64,000 nucleotides of DNA from Fistularia commersonii (Eukaryota; Chordata; Actinopteri; Syngnathiformes; Fistulariidae): contig JBBMNZ010000035.1 in assembly GCA_037954325.1 (NCBI GenBank), positions 4,920,501 through 4,984,500 on the forward strand. Reading direction: 5' to 3'. The position numbers and the translations under genes were made by a program. This document shows, one piece after another, positions 35,604 to 47,530 of this stretch. How positions within the stretch are numbered: the first letter of the stretch is position 1; every line of letters begins with the position of its first letter. The notes under the pieces were generated by a model. It saw nothing but the letters and a program-made list of their open reading frames with translations. It was not told the DNA's origin and did not search any database.

Positions 35604-36637
35604 CAGGAGGAGCAGGAGCAGGTCACTGAACATGTGAACGAGGAGCTCCTGGATGACGACAGCCAGGCTTCCTGGGATATTGAGCTCCTGCTCTCAGAAT
35701 GGGGCAACTCGTCGCCCGAGCTCAACCCTTCCCTGGACAGCAACGATCGGCGGCTCCCGCAGCTCGACCCCAACGCAGGGCATCAAGAGGACCAGCCGGG
35801 TCTGGAGATGCAGGTGGACAACGGTGGCCTGCTAGCTGAGCTCCTGTCCCCCGCAGGAACGTCGGCGTCAGTCCAGCCGGAACTGTATCACCGTGACCAT
35901 ACTGACTGCCAGACCGGCTGGGTTTCATTTCCCAACACGGTGGGCGTGGATCAAGTCGGCTACTCCCAAGGGAGCGGAGCGGACAGACAAAGAAACCACG
36001 GCAAGGTCACGTCATGGGACTTCGGCCATTACTATCAACATCAACACATGTCTCAGGTGACCTACCCCGACGCCAGGTTCTTCCCCACTCAGGCGATGAC
36101 CCCCGACCCTCGGAACTACGGCTACTTCCCCCACTTCAACAGCAACGCTAGCCTCTTCTGTGACTACGGCCAGGGCCAGCCCGCGGGTCACGTGCCTCTA
36201 CATCAGCAGCCGCTTTTGATCGCTCCGCAACTCCCGTCCGGTGAAATTGAGACAAAACGTAGCCGTCGGACGACGGGGAAGAAAAGGCCTTCCATCCACA
36301 GCTGCGAATACCCCGGCTGTAGCAAGACCTACACCAAGAGCTCGCACCTTAAGGCTCACCTCCGCACCCACACAGGTGAGCCCCTAGTCACAGACGCTAC
36401 ATGTAATCTTAATTTTTTTTTGGTTTGCGTGTCATCGTTTGTGTCGTTCCTCTCCCAACAGGGGAAAAGCCTTACCACTGTTCGTGGGAGGGCTGCAGCT
36501 GGAAATTTGCCCGCTCAGACGAGCTGACGCGTCACTACCGCAAACACACGGGGCAGAAACCCTACGAGTGCCTGCTGTGCAAGAGGGCCTTCTCCCGCTC
36601 CGATCACTTGGCCCTGCACATGAAGAGACACATCTGA
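34215..36637 (+). CDS. Kruppel-like factor, KLF1/2/4/17 group, 3 coding exons, 352 aa
   Basis: Exons 34215-34220 (only Met-Lys), 35499-36375 and 36462-36637, in phase, with donors GTAAGT and GTGAGC. A poly-Gln run (11 Gln, about 26-36) is followed by an acidic segment with WDIELLLSEW (about 61-70), which resembles the Trp-Asp-h-x-hLL activation box of KLF1/KLF4. A basic patch TKRSRRTTGKKR precedes three C2H2 fingers at about 271-293, 301-323 and 331-351. These have the KSSHLKAHLRTH, RSDELTRHYRKH and RSDHLALHMKRH recognition helices of CACCC/GC-box binding KLFs, and the protein ends one residue after the last His. It should be a nuclear sequence-specific transcription factor. The group is clear but the ortholog (klf1, klf17/klf4b or other) is not decidable by eye. 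The two-residue first exon rests on the splice phase, an A at -3 and a good donor. Confidence 0.85.
34221..35498 (+). other. KLF gene intron 1
   Basis: AT-rich intron between a GTAAGT donor and a CCACAG acceptor; no exon or repeat of note. The minus-strand frame at 35414-35773 is a shadow of exon 2. Confidence 0.6.
35568..35600. repeat. Coding (CAG)11 trinucleotide repeat
   Basis: Eleven uninterrupted CAG codons encoding the poly-Gln tract of the KLF gene, then mixed GAG/CAG codons. It is probably length-polymorphic. Confidence 0.95.
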
Positions 36638-38135
36638 TGCTCGTGCATACATACAAACACACACATACATACATACATACACATGCACGCACACAAACAC
36701 TAACATGAACACACATCCATGCACTAATTGTCCTGGACATTCGGATGACATTTAACCATAACAGCCTTGATGCTGATCTACTGAAATTGGTTTGCGACAG
36801 TAGCTGGTTTTGTGGGATGGATGTCTGTCTGAAGTTGTTATTCAGTTTTTTTTTTGAAGTACTATTTCATATTTGTGCTTCAAGTTTACTACCACTACTA
36901 TATTTCTGTTGAAATAACTGAAATCCAGCTCAGACGCAATCAGACATGGACTGACTGACCTGTTTGAATACAAACAAGAACGGTGGTTTGCTTTTAATTA
37001 GCATTATGACTACGCAACATGTTTTCAGGGACATGTCAGGACACGCACACACACACACACACACACACAAAGGAAGCATTGTTTCAAGGACCTTTACAGG
37101 TTTGGTGCTTTTCATTCTTCTCTGCAGTACAACTTTACATCTTCAGCTCTGGTTCTGCAACCAGAGACAATGAAGGATACATAATCCGCTTCAAAGCATG
37201 GCTAAAGATACAGACAAAAAACTAAATAAGACAGTGGTAAAAGTAGAAGTACTACACCGCAGGTCTTTACCCCTGTCATATGGAATATGCGCCGGTGGGT
37301 GTTGACGGTAAAGAGGTTTCGCAGAAAAGCAAAATAATCGATAATTCCCCCTTGAGGGTTTTAAAGTTACGTAAAAAGCCGCTGCAGAAATGTAAAGAGA
37401 CAAAAGCAGAGGTACTTTTGTTTAAAAATACTCGGCAGGCGTTGTCAGGGAAAGAAATACTTGGAGATGTACAGGTTCCTGCAGATTCTATTCTACACTG
37501 ACAGAGCACATGGGCTTCATCATTTCCCACGTAAGGACGAAAAGAGGACGAGACATATGTATTTTCTTTTGATATAAAAAGACTTCTCTTGACACTCAAC
37601 AACACGTGGGCCACTGAAATAAGCGAAACACTGTACACACTGCAGGCGTGAAGACAGTAGCCTTCAACACTAAAAAAGACCTACTGAGAGACGTGTGTGA
37701 CAAGGTTATAAGAGTAGCAACTCAGTCGACAAAGTTGTGACAGCTCGGACGCGATACTGCCGATGATATCTTTGTTGAATTCACCTTTGGCTGGGAACTT
37801 TGGTTGATTGTATTTTAACTTTAAGCGTCCGATTCTACAGTAAACTCAGGGCTGTGTATTTCACTTTTTTGTCCGATTTGTGTTCGTCTAGGAATTTTAA
37901 TTTAAGGATGTGTCTATGTTTTTGTCTCGCTAGGCTGTGAATAACCAGCATTTTTCTCATCTTTGTCTTCTATCATCTCAAAAGACGGAGAATATTTATT
38001 AATCTGATGTTTTATCCTAAGAAGATACTATATAATACAGATGGTGTTTTTGTAATATTAAAAAAATAGTGCTTTATAACGTTTTAAATTGTTGTTTTCA
38101 ATGTTGACGCTACAATAAAGACCCTTGAATGCTGC
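36638..38135 (+). other. KLF gene 3' UTR with poly(A) signal at 38114-38119
   Basis: Non-coding from the TGA to an AATAAA at 38114-38119, with AT-rich sequence before it. It contains a run of ACATAC/CACACA units at 36655-36712 and (CA)n at 37046-37069. Confidence 0.5.
38114..38119 (+). terminator. Poly(A) signal AATAAA, KLF gene
   Basis: Canonical hexamer about 1.48 kb after the KLF stop; sequence beyond it loses 3' UTR character. Confidence 0.5.
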
Positions 38136-38519
38136 CTTTCAGTGTAAAATTAATGAAAAATTATTCCACCTTCTTAGAGGAATTCTCATACGTGAAGATG
38201 AACTGAATCATGTATTTAAAAAAAAAAAAAAAAAAAAAAGACATTAGACTCCAGAGGGCGAGGGTGTCTGGATGTATCTGCCAGATGACGTAGCTTTGCA
38301 AAATCTACCCGTGTTCTTTTTGCACAGCGGGTCGGCTGCTCAGTTGTGTGTGTGTCAGCAGAGTTTCTAATCCGGGCAGGTTAGGATGAGGCTCCGCTTA
38401 CATAACTCGCTGATTCATCCTGATTATGTCAGATAACGTCGGCCGTCATCACATTACAGACATGGACGGCTTTAAGAAAGACTAACAAAGGGGGAATCAA
38501 GTTACGCATTCGTCAGTAG

Positions 38520-38558
<39 letters not shown>

Positions 38559-39717
38559 CATGCATGCACAGCTTTGCTTATATCATGCATCTACACGCTC
38601 CAAATCGCAGGCAGATCACAGGTTATGAGAATTAGCTTCTCGCTAATGCTGGTGTGACACATCACAAGTACTGTATTACTGTAATCTCATTACATTGGTC
38701 TGTCTGTATGCGATAATGTAAGACACGACTGATCTAATCATATTACGATTACTGAACCAAATATGTCATGTCAGAATCAGTGTGAGAGGTTGTTTTTTGT
38801 TTTTTTTTTAAATCTTACACTGCGCCCTTAGGATAACTTGATCCTTCTGTCTGCATTGTCATTGTTTTCACCCTCCTCCCACAACACATCTATAGAGCAG
38901 GAAATTTAGTTTCAAGTGGCTCAGCAAAGAATTGAATATAAAGTATAATCCAAAATATACGGCATATTTTTAGTTTTAGTTCGTAACAAGTACTAGTACA
39001 CAAAGGTTAACTAAGAACGCATTTCCCAGAGCTCTGTTTTCTCCGGCCCGCTCGCCTCCACCCAGGCTGACCCCAGCGTATCCTACAGTTTTTATGTTTT
39101 TACTGTTTACTGCTAATTTTTTCCCCTTCACGGACTGCTTTTGATATAATACCTTTATTTCTTTGTTTTGATATATTGGATGCGTGGTGAAATTTGAAAT
39201 GATACGCAAAAACAAAGGTTACAACTTGTTTTTTTCTACCAATATAATTGCAAACAGATAAAGAAGAGAAAACAGCTTGGGGGATTAAGAAGAATAAATA
39301 AAAAACAATAAACAACTGTCGCTTGTGATAACGCATTTGTGTGTGTGTGTGTGTGTGTGTATGTGTGTGTGTGTGTGTGCGTGTGTGTGCAGAAATAATC
39401 CATCCAGCAGGTGGCGACGGAGCTCCTGCGTGAAAAGAGCCGCAGGCCGCCGCGATGAAGACTTATCTTGAAATGGCTTCCATAGGCCGGAATGATAACA
39501 ATCAAGCCTTACACACACACACATACACACCACACACACACACACACACACAGTAATCTTCAACTCAGATTAGACGAGCAGCCTTCACACACACTTATGG
39601 CTCCCTCTGCAGTTTATTTTTGTGCTGCGTTCAAGGCCAAGGGATTCTGAAGCGAGGGATTTCTGACCTGAGATGACCTATTAAGACAACGGCAATCGGA
39701 CTCTCGCGCTTTCACAT

Positions 39718-39719
<2 letters not shown>

Positions 39720-39760
<41 letters not shown>
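39720..39760. repeat. (CA)20 microsatellite
   Basis: Uninterrupted CA array, one of several within 3.5 kb. Confidence 0.9.
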
Positions 39761-39762
<2 letters not shown>

Positions 39763-39844
39763 ATCTGCTTTCACAATCTCGCTCCATCTCATCATTTCAT
39801 TTCAGGTACTACCATCAGGTATTACTCATCCGTGACACAATTCA

Positions 39845-40129
39845 GACTTTCTTTCCTAGCTGAGGGCGTGAAAGGTTAAAAAAAGGCGCGCTGTTATGAC
39901 ACACAAATGGCTGTTTTAGGTCACTTCTCCGTAGTTGGACAGGATTTCCCGCAAAAGCCAAGTGAAACAGAGAGGGAAAGGGTTGACGGTCATGACTTTC
40001 TTTCCTAGCTGAGGGCGTGAAAGGTTAAAAAAAAGGCGCGCTGTTATGACACACAAATGGCCGTTTTAGGTCACTTCTCCGTAGTTGGACAGGATTTCCC
40101 GCAAAAGCCAAGTGAAACAGAGAGGGAAA
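39845..40129. repeat. Recent tandem duplication, 149-bp period
   Basis: 39845-39979 and 39994-40129 both start GACTTTCTTTCCTAGCTGAG and run in step to AACAGAGAGGGAAA. They differ by one A in a poly(A) run and one T/C substitution. The 14-base linker between copies is unique. It is non-coding on the reading frames examined. Confidence 0.95.
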
Positions 40130-42835
40130 AACAGGGATGAGACCGAGGCATCGCGCCGGCCGTCCCCCCTCTTCTCTCAGCCGTGGAAAGCCACAAGCAC
40201 AAACCCTGCGTGACACGTTCATTAACGGGGAGACAAATGAGAGGCGGCGACGAAGAGGGGAGGGGCGGGGGTAGGTTTAGTGAGGACAGATACAGATGTG
40301 TAATTAAATCCCCGCTCTTTGTTCTCTTGTGGAGAAATGCTGATCTCTCGGTCTTCATGAATGAGCGTTCTTCTTCCCAGCGAACATTTCAGGACACCGA
40401 TGAATCACCAGGGGGAGGAGGGCGGAGGGGGAAGGGACACGGCAGCCGGGCGGTATTTGTGTAACCCATTCTAAAGTGACATTACTATAATCACATTATG
40501 ATCACTGTTGCGCATTATATAATAACCTGTGTGACTGCATTCGGGCAGAGTCCAAAAAATGTATCAAAAATATCTTCTCACGGACTCTTTGCATGTCCTA
40601 TAATACATATATTACATTTAGGAGTTATATTATGAGTTACTCGTGACCGTTCAGTTTTAGCAGTATTGTTCGTATTTTTCCTGATTAAATATTTTAAGCT
40701 TTTATTTACAAACCCATTTCAGTTATACCATTGACATCATGATCTTTTTTTTTTATTATGTGACAACCCAAAAAACGCGGACTGAACACATTTTGAATTT
40801 GCAATCTGGTGAGCAAATGTAAATTAGTTGTTTAGAATTAAGACGACGTCCCAAATGCTAAACGCTTGAATATTTGGCTAAAACAACACAAATTCAAATG
40901 AGGACTTTTTTTTTTTTTGCATTATAATTGCCTATAAATGAACTTTTACACTATAAATAAACTCTTCAGTCAGCTCTAAAATATTTGTGCCTTCACTTCC
41001 GAACAAGACACAAACAAAAAACACACAAACACACACAAACACACACACACATGCGCGTTCAAAGAGAGAAACACATGCTTAGACACCCCTGATTGTACAA
41101 TATGTTGTCGCTTGAATATTGTAGGAGCTCCAGCTCTCCTGCGAGAGTCTATAAATGGATTTGCTCTGCATTATTAAAATCAGCATGTTTTTCTTGTAAG
41201 GCATTCAGGATGATTGAAGACATTTGTCTGTTTGAGACGCTGTGAATCCATGTGCCGAGGAAGAACTGGCTAAGTTCCGACGAGGAAAATCTGTTAGTGT
41301 TCTTATTGGAGTGATTCATCTAACGTATCCTGCCGTTAGGGAGAGTCTGTGTGTGGATTTTTTTTTTTTTTGTGGCTGTTCTGTTACACAATGTCATGTA
41401 ACGGGCGCATTGGCCAGATGTCCAAAATGCAAAGTGAGGATTAGAGAGAGGCGAAAGCTGCTGCAGTGTCCGGAGGAACTCCGAGTCCAAGTGGATCGAG
41501 GGATGAACAGAGAGAGACACACACCGAGGGAAACGGGGGAGGGAGAGAACGATATGGCCGAGCTCCTGATGTGAACTCCAGCGTACGCTCAAACAAAGTC
41601 TATCGAGATCACCGTGTGCGCGGCCGGTTATTTTCTAGTCTTACATTCCAGCATCTAAAGATAATAACGCACCCTTGCACACATCATAAATGAGTAAAAC
41701 AGCCGTCGCCGTCGCGCTGACGTAACAAAGTGGGATATTGTGTCATGGAAATGCACAAACCGCTGCCCATGATGTGAGCCGACAGACTAAAAAGTCCATT
41801 GTTCTGCGTGTGCTTGTTCTTTGTAATTTATGGGATTATTTAACCCACGCATCAGAATGAGCATATGCTGTCTCTGTGCGTGCTAGTTATGAGGTTTATA
41901 TTACCCCTGCCGCTCAAAATCGTCACACGTAGAAAAGTTACAATCTATGTTGGGATGAAATTTTACAGAGAAAACTGCTACTTTAACAGTCGGTCATTTA
42001 GAATGTGAGTTGTATTGACATATTTAGATCACATGTAAAAACATTTGAAAAGAACATTAAGCTAAAATCCGGTTTACTTTTAGAGGCATTTTACCTCTAA
42101 GCATATCAGTCTAAAAATGTGGTTAAAAACAGTGAAATGAGCTTCAAGCAAAGGCATATTACTGCTTTAGCATCGTGCTTACATGCACATATGTCTGTGC
42201 ATGACAAAAAGAAACCAGGAAACTTTAACATTACAAGAATATTCAACTTTGTTTTTTTTTTTTTTCACTTTTAGTTTTTGGCCAAGATGCTCAGTTTGTT
42301 GGCTGACCCACAACAACACAAAATCGCCGAAAATTTCCCTACCGCTACAGCTCCCGACCAAGTAACTGTTGGGTCTGACGTTTATTCCTTTTGACAACAG
42401 CCCTGAGACAATACGAACTTGTGATGTTAACATTAATTTGAAATAAACTAAACTGAGAAGGCAGCGGCTGCTTTCTCAGTGATCAAATCGATGAATTCTT
42501 AAGGCGGTGGGTGGAGATACTTCCTTATTCCCCTCGTCACGACGTACCTGCCGATTCAGGCGGCGGCGCCGGCAAGACGTGGCATCCACCCTGACTGTTT
42601 CCGTATTTTTCACAATATCGGGAGTTACACAACCCACGGCAGAGAGAGGACACACTGTTAATAAACATATTTTGTGATGTCATCATTGTTACAGCATCAA
42701 CCCTCAGCAGATCATATGAGGTTCCGGAGTCAGAGATGGAGAGAGATAAGAGAGGTCGATTGCCAAATTTAACATGGGGCGAGGGGTGGAGAGGGGGTGT
42801 GTCATGTTGAAATGTACGTCCCGTTTGGCCTCGCA

Positions 42836-42838
<3 letters not shown>

Positions 42839-42873
<35 letters not shown>
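42839..42873. repeat. (CA)n microsatellite
   Basis: About 17 CA units, preceded by GCGC-rich sequence. Confidence 0.9.
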
Positions 42874-42875
<2 letters not shown>

Positions 42876-44479
42876 TCAACAAACACCCATTTAAACAACA
42901 CAAACAATTCATGAACTTTTTTTTTTTTCAGCAAATTATATAGAATTACTGTTATCAGCAAATGATGTGAATTTCACGCCCGCTGATCACATTGTGCTCT
43001 TTATATACGCCACTTTTTCACATCTTGGTGACAGGCTTCTCTCGGTACACCGAGGATAATTCGTGAAAACGCTTGCCCGCCATAAGTATGATACCTCGAT
43101 TTTGGAGAAATCGGTGGAGCCGCTTCATTTCCCCCCCCGTTTCAACCACACACTGGATTTCCTCGCTTTCCTCTCGGATCCCTGTCAAGGTCACAGGTCA
43201 ATGGCGGCTCTGTTGTCGAGAAAACATAAAAAGTCAACAGCCGTCTTGCTTATGGCGGCCCGGAGAAGTGACAGAGAGGTCCAGTGTGAAAGGTTTTTTT
43301 TTCCGCGGTGCGTGGAGAAAGCATCGCTGATCGCTCATGGAACAATGTTCCTTTTTTTTCCGTGCACCCTCACCCTGGCTGAACTTGCAGCACCGCAGCG
43401 CTCACATGCTGTGTGAGTGTGTGTATTACATAACAGCTCGCTTCCCCATTCAGACTATCGACTGGCATCCAAGTGGCTCACTCCCGCTGTTTCCTTACAG
43501 GGCTTGCTTTCTAATCGCATTAACATATAATTTATAGACGGTGGAAACACAGTAGTTGGCTTTGTGCTAACACAGGGGAGTCCTGCCTTTTTTGCCGTTG
43601 CGCGTCTTTGCACGGTTGAAGTTTGCACGGTCGCAAAAGACGGGACAGGGGCGTGATGGAGAGTGTGACGTACATGTGTTTGAGATAAAAACGGCGCTCG
43701 GGCGAAAACCACACTTTCTTGAACTTACCTAGAAAGAGCCACTGAGGACAATCGAAGCCCCGAACGGTTGCCCTCATGGCTAGGTGAGCGGTGCATGAAA
43801 AACTCTGCAGCAGGAGCTGGTTAAGGTGCTATAACCTGCGTACAACTTGGTCCTGAAACAGACAACGTCACTTAGATGTTGGAGCATTCAGAAAGGCCTT
43901 TTGTTAAATTGTTACAAAAAGAAATCTACTGTCCTTTTTAAAAAGTTTTAAAAAATAACCGCCTACCTCTATTATTGCAATTTGCACATTTCACATCGTT
44001 GCTGCAACAGTCAACATTTTGGTCAGCTTCTTTAATTCCCCCTTATGAAGGGAAAGCTAAAAACAACAAGTTTAACTGTGAACTAATACCAACCTGAAAG
44101 TCTAGGTGCACCATGATTTGGATATTTGGGGGTATGAGGAATTTCAGGGGTTCATGTTGCACCAACTGTATTGTCCACGTAAAAAAAAGAAAAAAAAAGC
44201 TTGCATTACATGCAAAAAATGAAAAATAAAAAAAAAAGTTTTCATCTTGTTGTCACTGTTGTTATCGGACGATTATCTAACAGACTGAAATGCAGTGCGG
44301 CTCCTCCTCCTCCTCCTCCTCCTCCAGCCCTTCTTTTTCCTTGTCAGCATCATCTTCATCAGATAAGAGAGAAAGCAAATGTATTTAAATCAAAACCTGA
44401 GCTTGGATTTTTTTTAATTGTTATTTCAATGTTTTTATTCATTTTTTTTATTTTTTATTTTTTCGCTGTTTTCGTCGCG

Positions 44480-44711
44480 GTTTATCGGCTCAGCTGGGTT
44501 CCCATTTTGGGAGAGGAGGAGGGAGGAAGAGGAGGGAGGAGGTGAGGGTCTGACCCCGGCTGAACCGGCGGGCGGGAGGAATAAACCGGAGCGGGATGCT
44601 GGAGGTTTCGGGGAGGTGGGGTGGCGGGGGGACAGACGCATCCAGACGAGCGGTGAAGCTCCACGCACCTCCTCGCTGACCGGGATCTATCACGCACCGA
44701 CCGATCGATAC
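44480..44711 (+). other. Candidate non-coding first exon and promoter of the first NFIL3-like gene
   Basis: A G/C- and CpG-rich block follows AT-rich sequence and ends in a donor GTGAGT at 44712. The coding exon below begins close to an acceptor (candidate CAG at 45187-45189), so a leader exon is needed. The transcription start is not fixed. Confidence 0.4.
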
Positions 44712-45283
44712 GTGAGTGAGAAAAAAAAAAAATCCTTCTGATATATCGATCCGCGATCGAAGGAGTTGCGGCGGTATTTTCTGCACTTGTGGCCAAAGTT
44801 CGTGAACGACTTTCTTTTTTTTTTGTAACCCGCGTCTTATTTGCAAAGTAATGTTATTTAACTGCATCGATTAAATGTAAAAGAGTTCATTTTATTTTTC
44901 ATCCATTATCGGCGTCTTGGGAAAAAAAAAAGGAATGTAAATTGAATTCAGTGATTTTTTTTTTTTTTAAATCCATGCTTTCGCCATCTGTCTAAGCAGC
45001 TGCACTACATTTCGGATCTTGCACAAGATCACTTTAAGGCGAATGTTGTACTTGTATGGAGCATTTTTGTGTGTATTTTCTGTTAATATCACGTTTGGTT
45101 TGCGGAGTTGCAATGTGAATTTAATCTTGTGGCAATCGTGTAAACAAGTCTCCTGCTCACCGCATGCACCTGTTTCCTGTGGCCACCAGGTGGCGCTGTT
45201 GCAGCACTCATCTGCAGGCACCAGCCGCCGGCGAGTGAAATACAGACTTCTCAGTCCCGTCAGCTGTCAGTCTGTGCGTGATC

Positions 45284-46516
45284 ATGGCGGGACAGACTTC
45301 CGGAGGCATCATCCAGGAGCTGTTCAGCGTGGAGGGGCTGCAGTCCGGGCCGCTGGTCAACGGCGGGTCTTTCACGGACGAGGCGGTTTCCATCCTGACC
45401 TCCACGAAGCATCTGGCTCGGACCCTCCTGGGTCAGACTTTTAATCTCAAACAGAAAGAGAGCGTTGCCAACGCCGAAAATAAAGCGGGTAGCAGCTGCG
45501 ACGAAGACAGCGGCAACAACGGGCGCCGCAAACGGCAGTTCATCCCCGTCGAGAAGAAAGACGAGGGCTACTGGGACAAGCGGAGAAAAAACAACGAGGC
45601 GGCCAAGCGGTCGCGGGAAAAGCGGCGAGCCAATGACATGGTGCTGGAGAAGCGGGTCCTGTGCCTCCTGGAGGAGAACGCCCGTCTGAGAGCCGAACTG
45701 CTGGCCCTCAAGTTTCGCTTCGGCCTGGTCAAAGACCTGTCGGAAACATCGATCCTGCCGCTGTCTATGCTTCTCCACTCTCATCCTCCGCCCGGCGCCG
45801 CCCAGTACTACCAGCCTCAAGGTGACGGACCCTCATATCTCGGTTCACAACACAGCTCCAGCGGCCACCCTTCCCAGCAGGGGGCCGTTTATGGAGCCAG
45901 GGGAGCCGGGCCTCTGTCAGGTCACACTTCTGAGGAGTCCGGGGTCTCCACCTCCTCCAGCTCCAACATGGGCAGCCCTGTGTTTTTTAACGATGCCCTC
46001 CACGACTGTAGCGGAGTGCCCGCAAGGGAACTGACGGAGGAGCAGCAGTGCTACGACTCCCACCTTTGCACCCTGGAGCTGAACGCCGGTCAGCAAGCGA
46101 ACAGACAAGACTCGCCCAATGGCCTGAGGAGCCTTCCGCACAAGCTCCGCTTTAAGGCCCCCACCGGGGGTAACGGCGGAGCCGAGTTGTCGCCGCCCTG
46201 CGAAAGCAGAGACGCCGGGAGGCCCGTCGCCACGGTGGGACCGAATATCGACACGAGAAACCAGCATCAAGCGGGATGGGGGGGTTTACCCGAGGGGGAG
46301 GGCGCCTGGTCTAGGGATGAGTCCTGCGGCAGGTTCGAGCAGCAGTATCAGACTCCGTCGAGCGGATATTACACCCCCTCGCCCCTGCCGAACTCGGCCG
46401 ACACCAAGTCTCCCGCAGACAACGGCAGCCTCAGGTCTCAGATCAGTTGTCTGTCTCAGGAAGTGGCTCAACTCAAGAGGCTCTTCTCCGAGCAGCTGCT
46501 CTCAAAGGTTGCGTAG
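45284..46516 (+). CDS. NFIL3/E4BP4-like bZIP repressor, first copy, single coding exon, 410 aa
   Basis: The start is the ATG at 45284 in ATCATGGCG; an in-frame GTG six bases upstream is not used. The bZIP (about 95-150) has YWDKRRKNNEAAKRSREKRR followed by the leucine-type zipper with FRFGLV, the NFIL3 signature. Further family blocks are LPHKLRFKAP (about 283-292) and the C-terminal LSQEVAQLKRLFSEQ, which corresponds to the LSAEVVSLKRLI end of human NFIL3 (462 aa). NFIL3 proteins bind TTAYGTAA sites as dimers and repress transcription in circadian, immune and metabolic programmes. The upstream half also has FTDEAVSILTSTKHLARTLLG, typical of one fish paralog group. A tandem relative lies 10.5 kb downstream. 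Teleosts have several nfil3 paralogs and I do not assign a number. Confidence 0.88.
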   Translation: MAGQTSGGIIQELFSVEGLQSGPLVNGGSFTDEAVSILTSTKHLARTLLGQTFNLKQKESVANAENKAGSSCDEDSGNNGRRKRQFIPVEKKDEGYWDKRRKNNEAAKRSREKRRANDMVLEKRVLCLLEENARLRAELLALKFRFGLVKDLSETSILPLSMLLHSHPPPGAAQYYQPQGDGPSYLGSQHSSSGHPSQQGAVYGARGAGPLSGHTSEESGVSTSSSSNMGSPVFFNDALHDCSGVPARELTEEQQCYDSHLCTLELNAGQQANRQDSPNGLRSLPHKLRFKAPTGGNGGAELSPPCESRDAGRPVATVGPNIDTRNQHQAGWGGLPEGEGAWSRDESCGRFEQQYQTPSSGYYTPSPLPNSADTKSPADNGSLRSQISCLSQEVAQLKRLFSEQLLSKVA

Positions 46517-47110
46517 GATTTGACGCTGACGTCCAGGGTAGAAAAGACGCATTTTGCATCGGGTCTTGAATCCAAATAACATTTCAGCAGGAAACCCAGA
46601 CACGCAGAGTCTGATGCTCTTTATCACTTCACAAAGCCTGTCGTTCTGGACAAGCTCACTTAATCAGCAGCTCATTTCTGTCATGATCTAAAGATTATTT
46701 CATGTAGATTTCTCTTATATTCACCTTTCATTTACGTTGTTATTGTAATTCCTCGTGGAGATACGGCGGAGTCACTCTTAACCAGAGGCGGAGCCAGATG
46801 AAAAACAGTTTGTGAAAACGTGCACCCTCCTCCCCTAAGCGCTGAAAGATTGGAAACACAAAGGTTTTAACACCGACGAGTTGTTATCAGTTGTGGTTTA
46901 TTCAAAAAGCAGCACAACTGTATGCTGAGTCAGAGAAGATGCACGGGTATTTTACTTTTTTTTTAAAAGACACAATTTCCGTAAGCGCTCTTGTTTTGTG
47001 TTATTTGTGCTGTTTACATTGGTGCAGTATCTGGTTTATGTTACTGTTTGTATATCATTACATCAAGGAACTATAACCGAATTAAACTGATCATGCAATT
47101 AAGTGTATTT
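46517..47110 (+). other. 3' UTR of the first NFIL3-like gene
   Basis: Non-coding after the TAG; an ATTAAA at 47081-47086 is the most plausible poly(A) signal seen. No AATAAA lies between. Confidence 0.35.
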
Positions 47111-47473
47111 TTTTTAGGCTCAACAAAAAACATTTTAAAATCCGTCAATATGTGTTTTTCTATCACCTTCTGTCCTTGAAGTGCAGATTCTGTCTAACAT
47201 TAGTATGCAAATGAACAACTAGCACTAAATAAGAAAATGATCTGAACATTTAGCCAATTCTTGTTTGTTCAAGACCACGTTGTTTTTGAAATGTGATAAC
47301 CGGTATACCGGACAAATTAATTTACTCTCCGGGCTGACTGGCCCCAGTTTCGGGCAGAGAGATATTTAGTTATTAGACAAACTGAAGTCACCGGCATCGT
47401 AACGACCCACTTGACCTTACCATGAGGAACACTTATATCATCACCAACCTTAGGTCCAAAAGCAAACTACAGT

Positions 47474-47530
47474 TATAAAAGAGGGATGGTGTACAGATGC
47501 GGGGAGAGGAACAAGTCTCTGCATGAGTCA
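47474..47530 (+). promoter_or_regulatory. Candidate TATA core promoter with AP-1 site
   Basis: TATAAAAG at 47474-47481 lies in AT-rich sequence and is followed by GC-richer sequence carrying TGAGTCA (47524-47530). The downstream transcript, if any, is unknown; it might be an upstream leader of the second NFIL3-like gene. Confidence 0.25.

Larger units (their letters stand above)
38136..44479. other. Intergenic interval, KLF to first NFIL3-like gene
   Basis: 6.3 kb with no supported coding exon on either strand; open frames of 80-120 codons here are compositional. It holds (GT)n at 38523-38552 and 39338-39389, (CA)n at 39720-39760 and 42839-42873, an A run at 38219-38238, and the duplicated block at 39845-40129. 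With a bZIP and a KLF regulator on either side it could hold enhancers, but I see no specific element I can name. Confidence 0.5.

Noticed and set aside
37367..37374. TTACGTAA (NFIL3 site) in the KLF 3' UTR
   Set aside because: An 8-base palindrome is expected about once in 64 kb by chance; no supporting context.
41242..41574. 110-codon open frame in the intergenic interval
   Set aside because: No recognisable family, no splice or promoter context; includes a T run coding Phe repeats.
42078..42100. Small inverted repeat TTAGAGG/CCTCTAA
   Set aside because: Seven-base arms are within chance expectation for AT-rich sequence.
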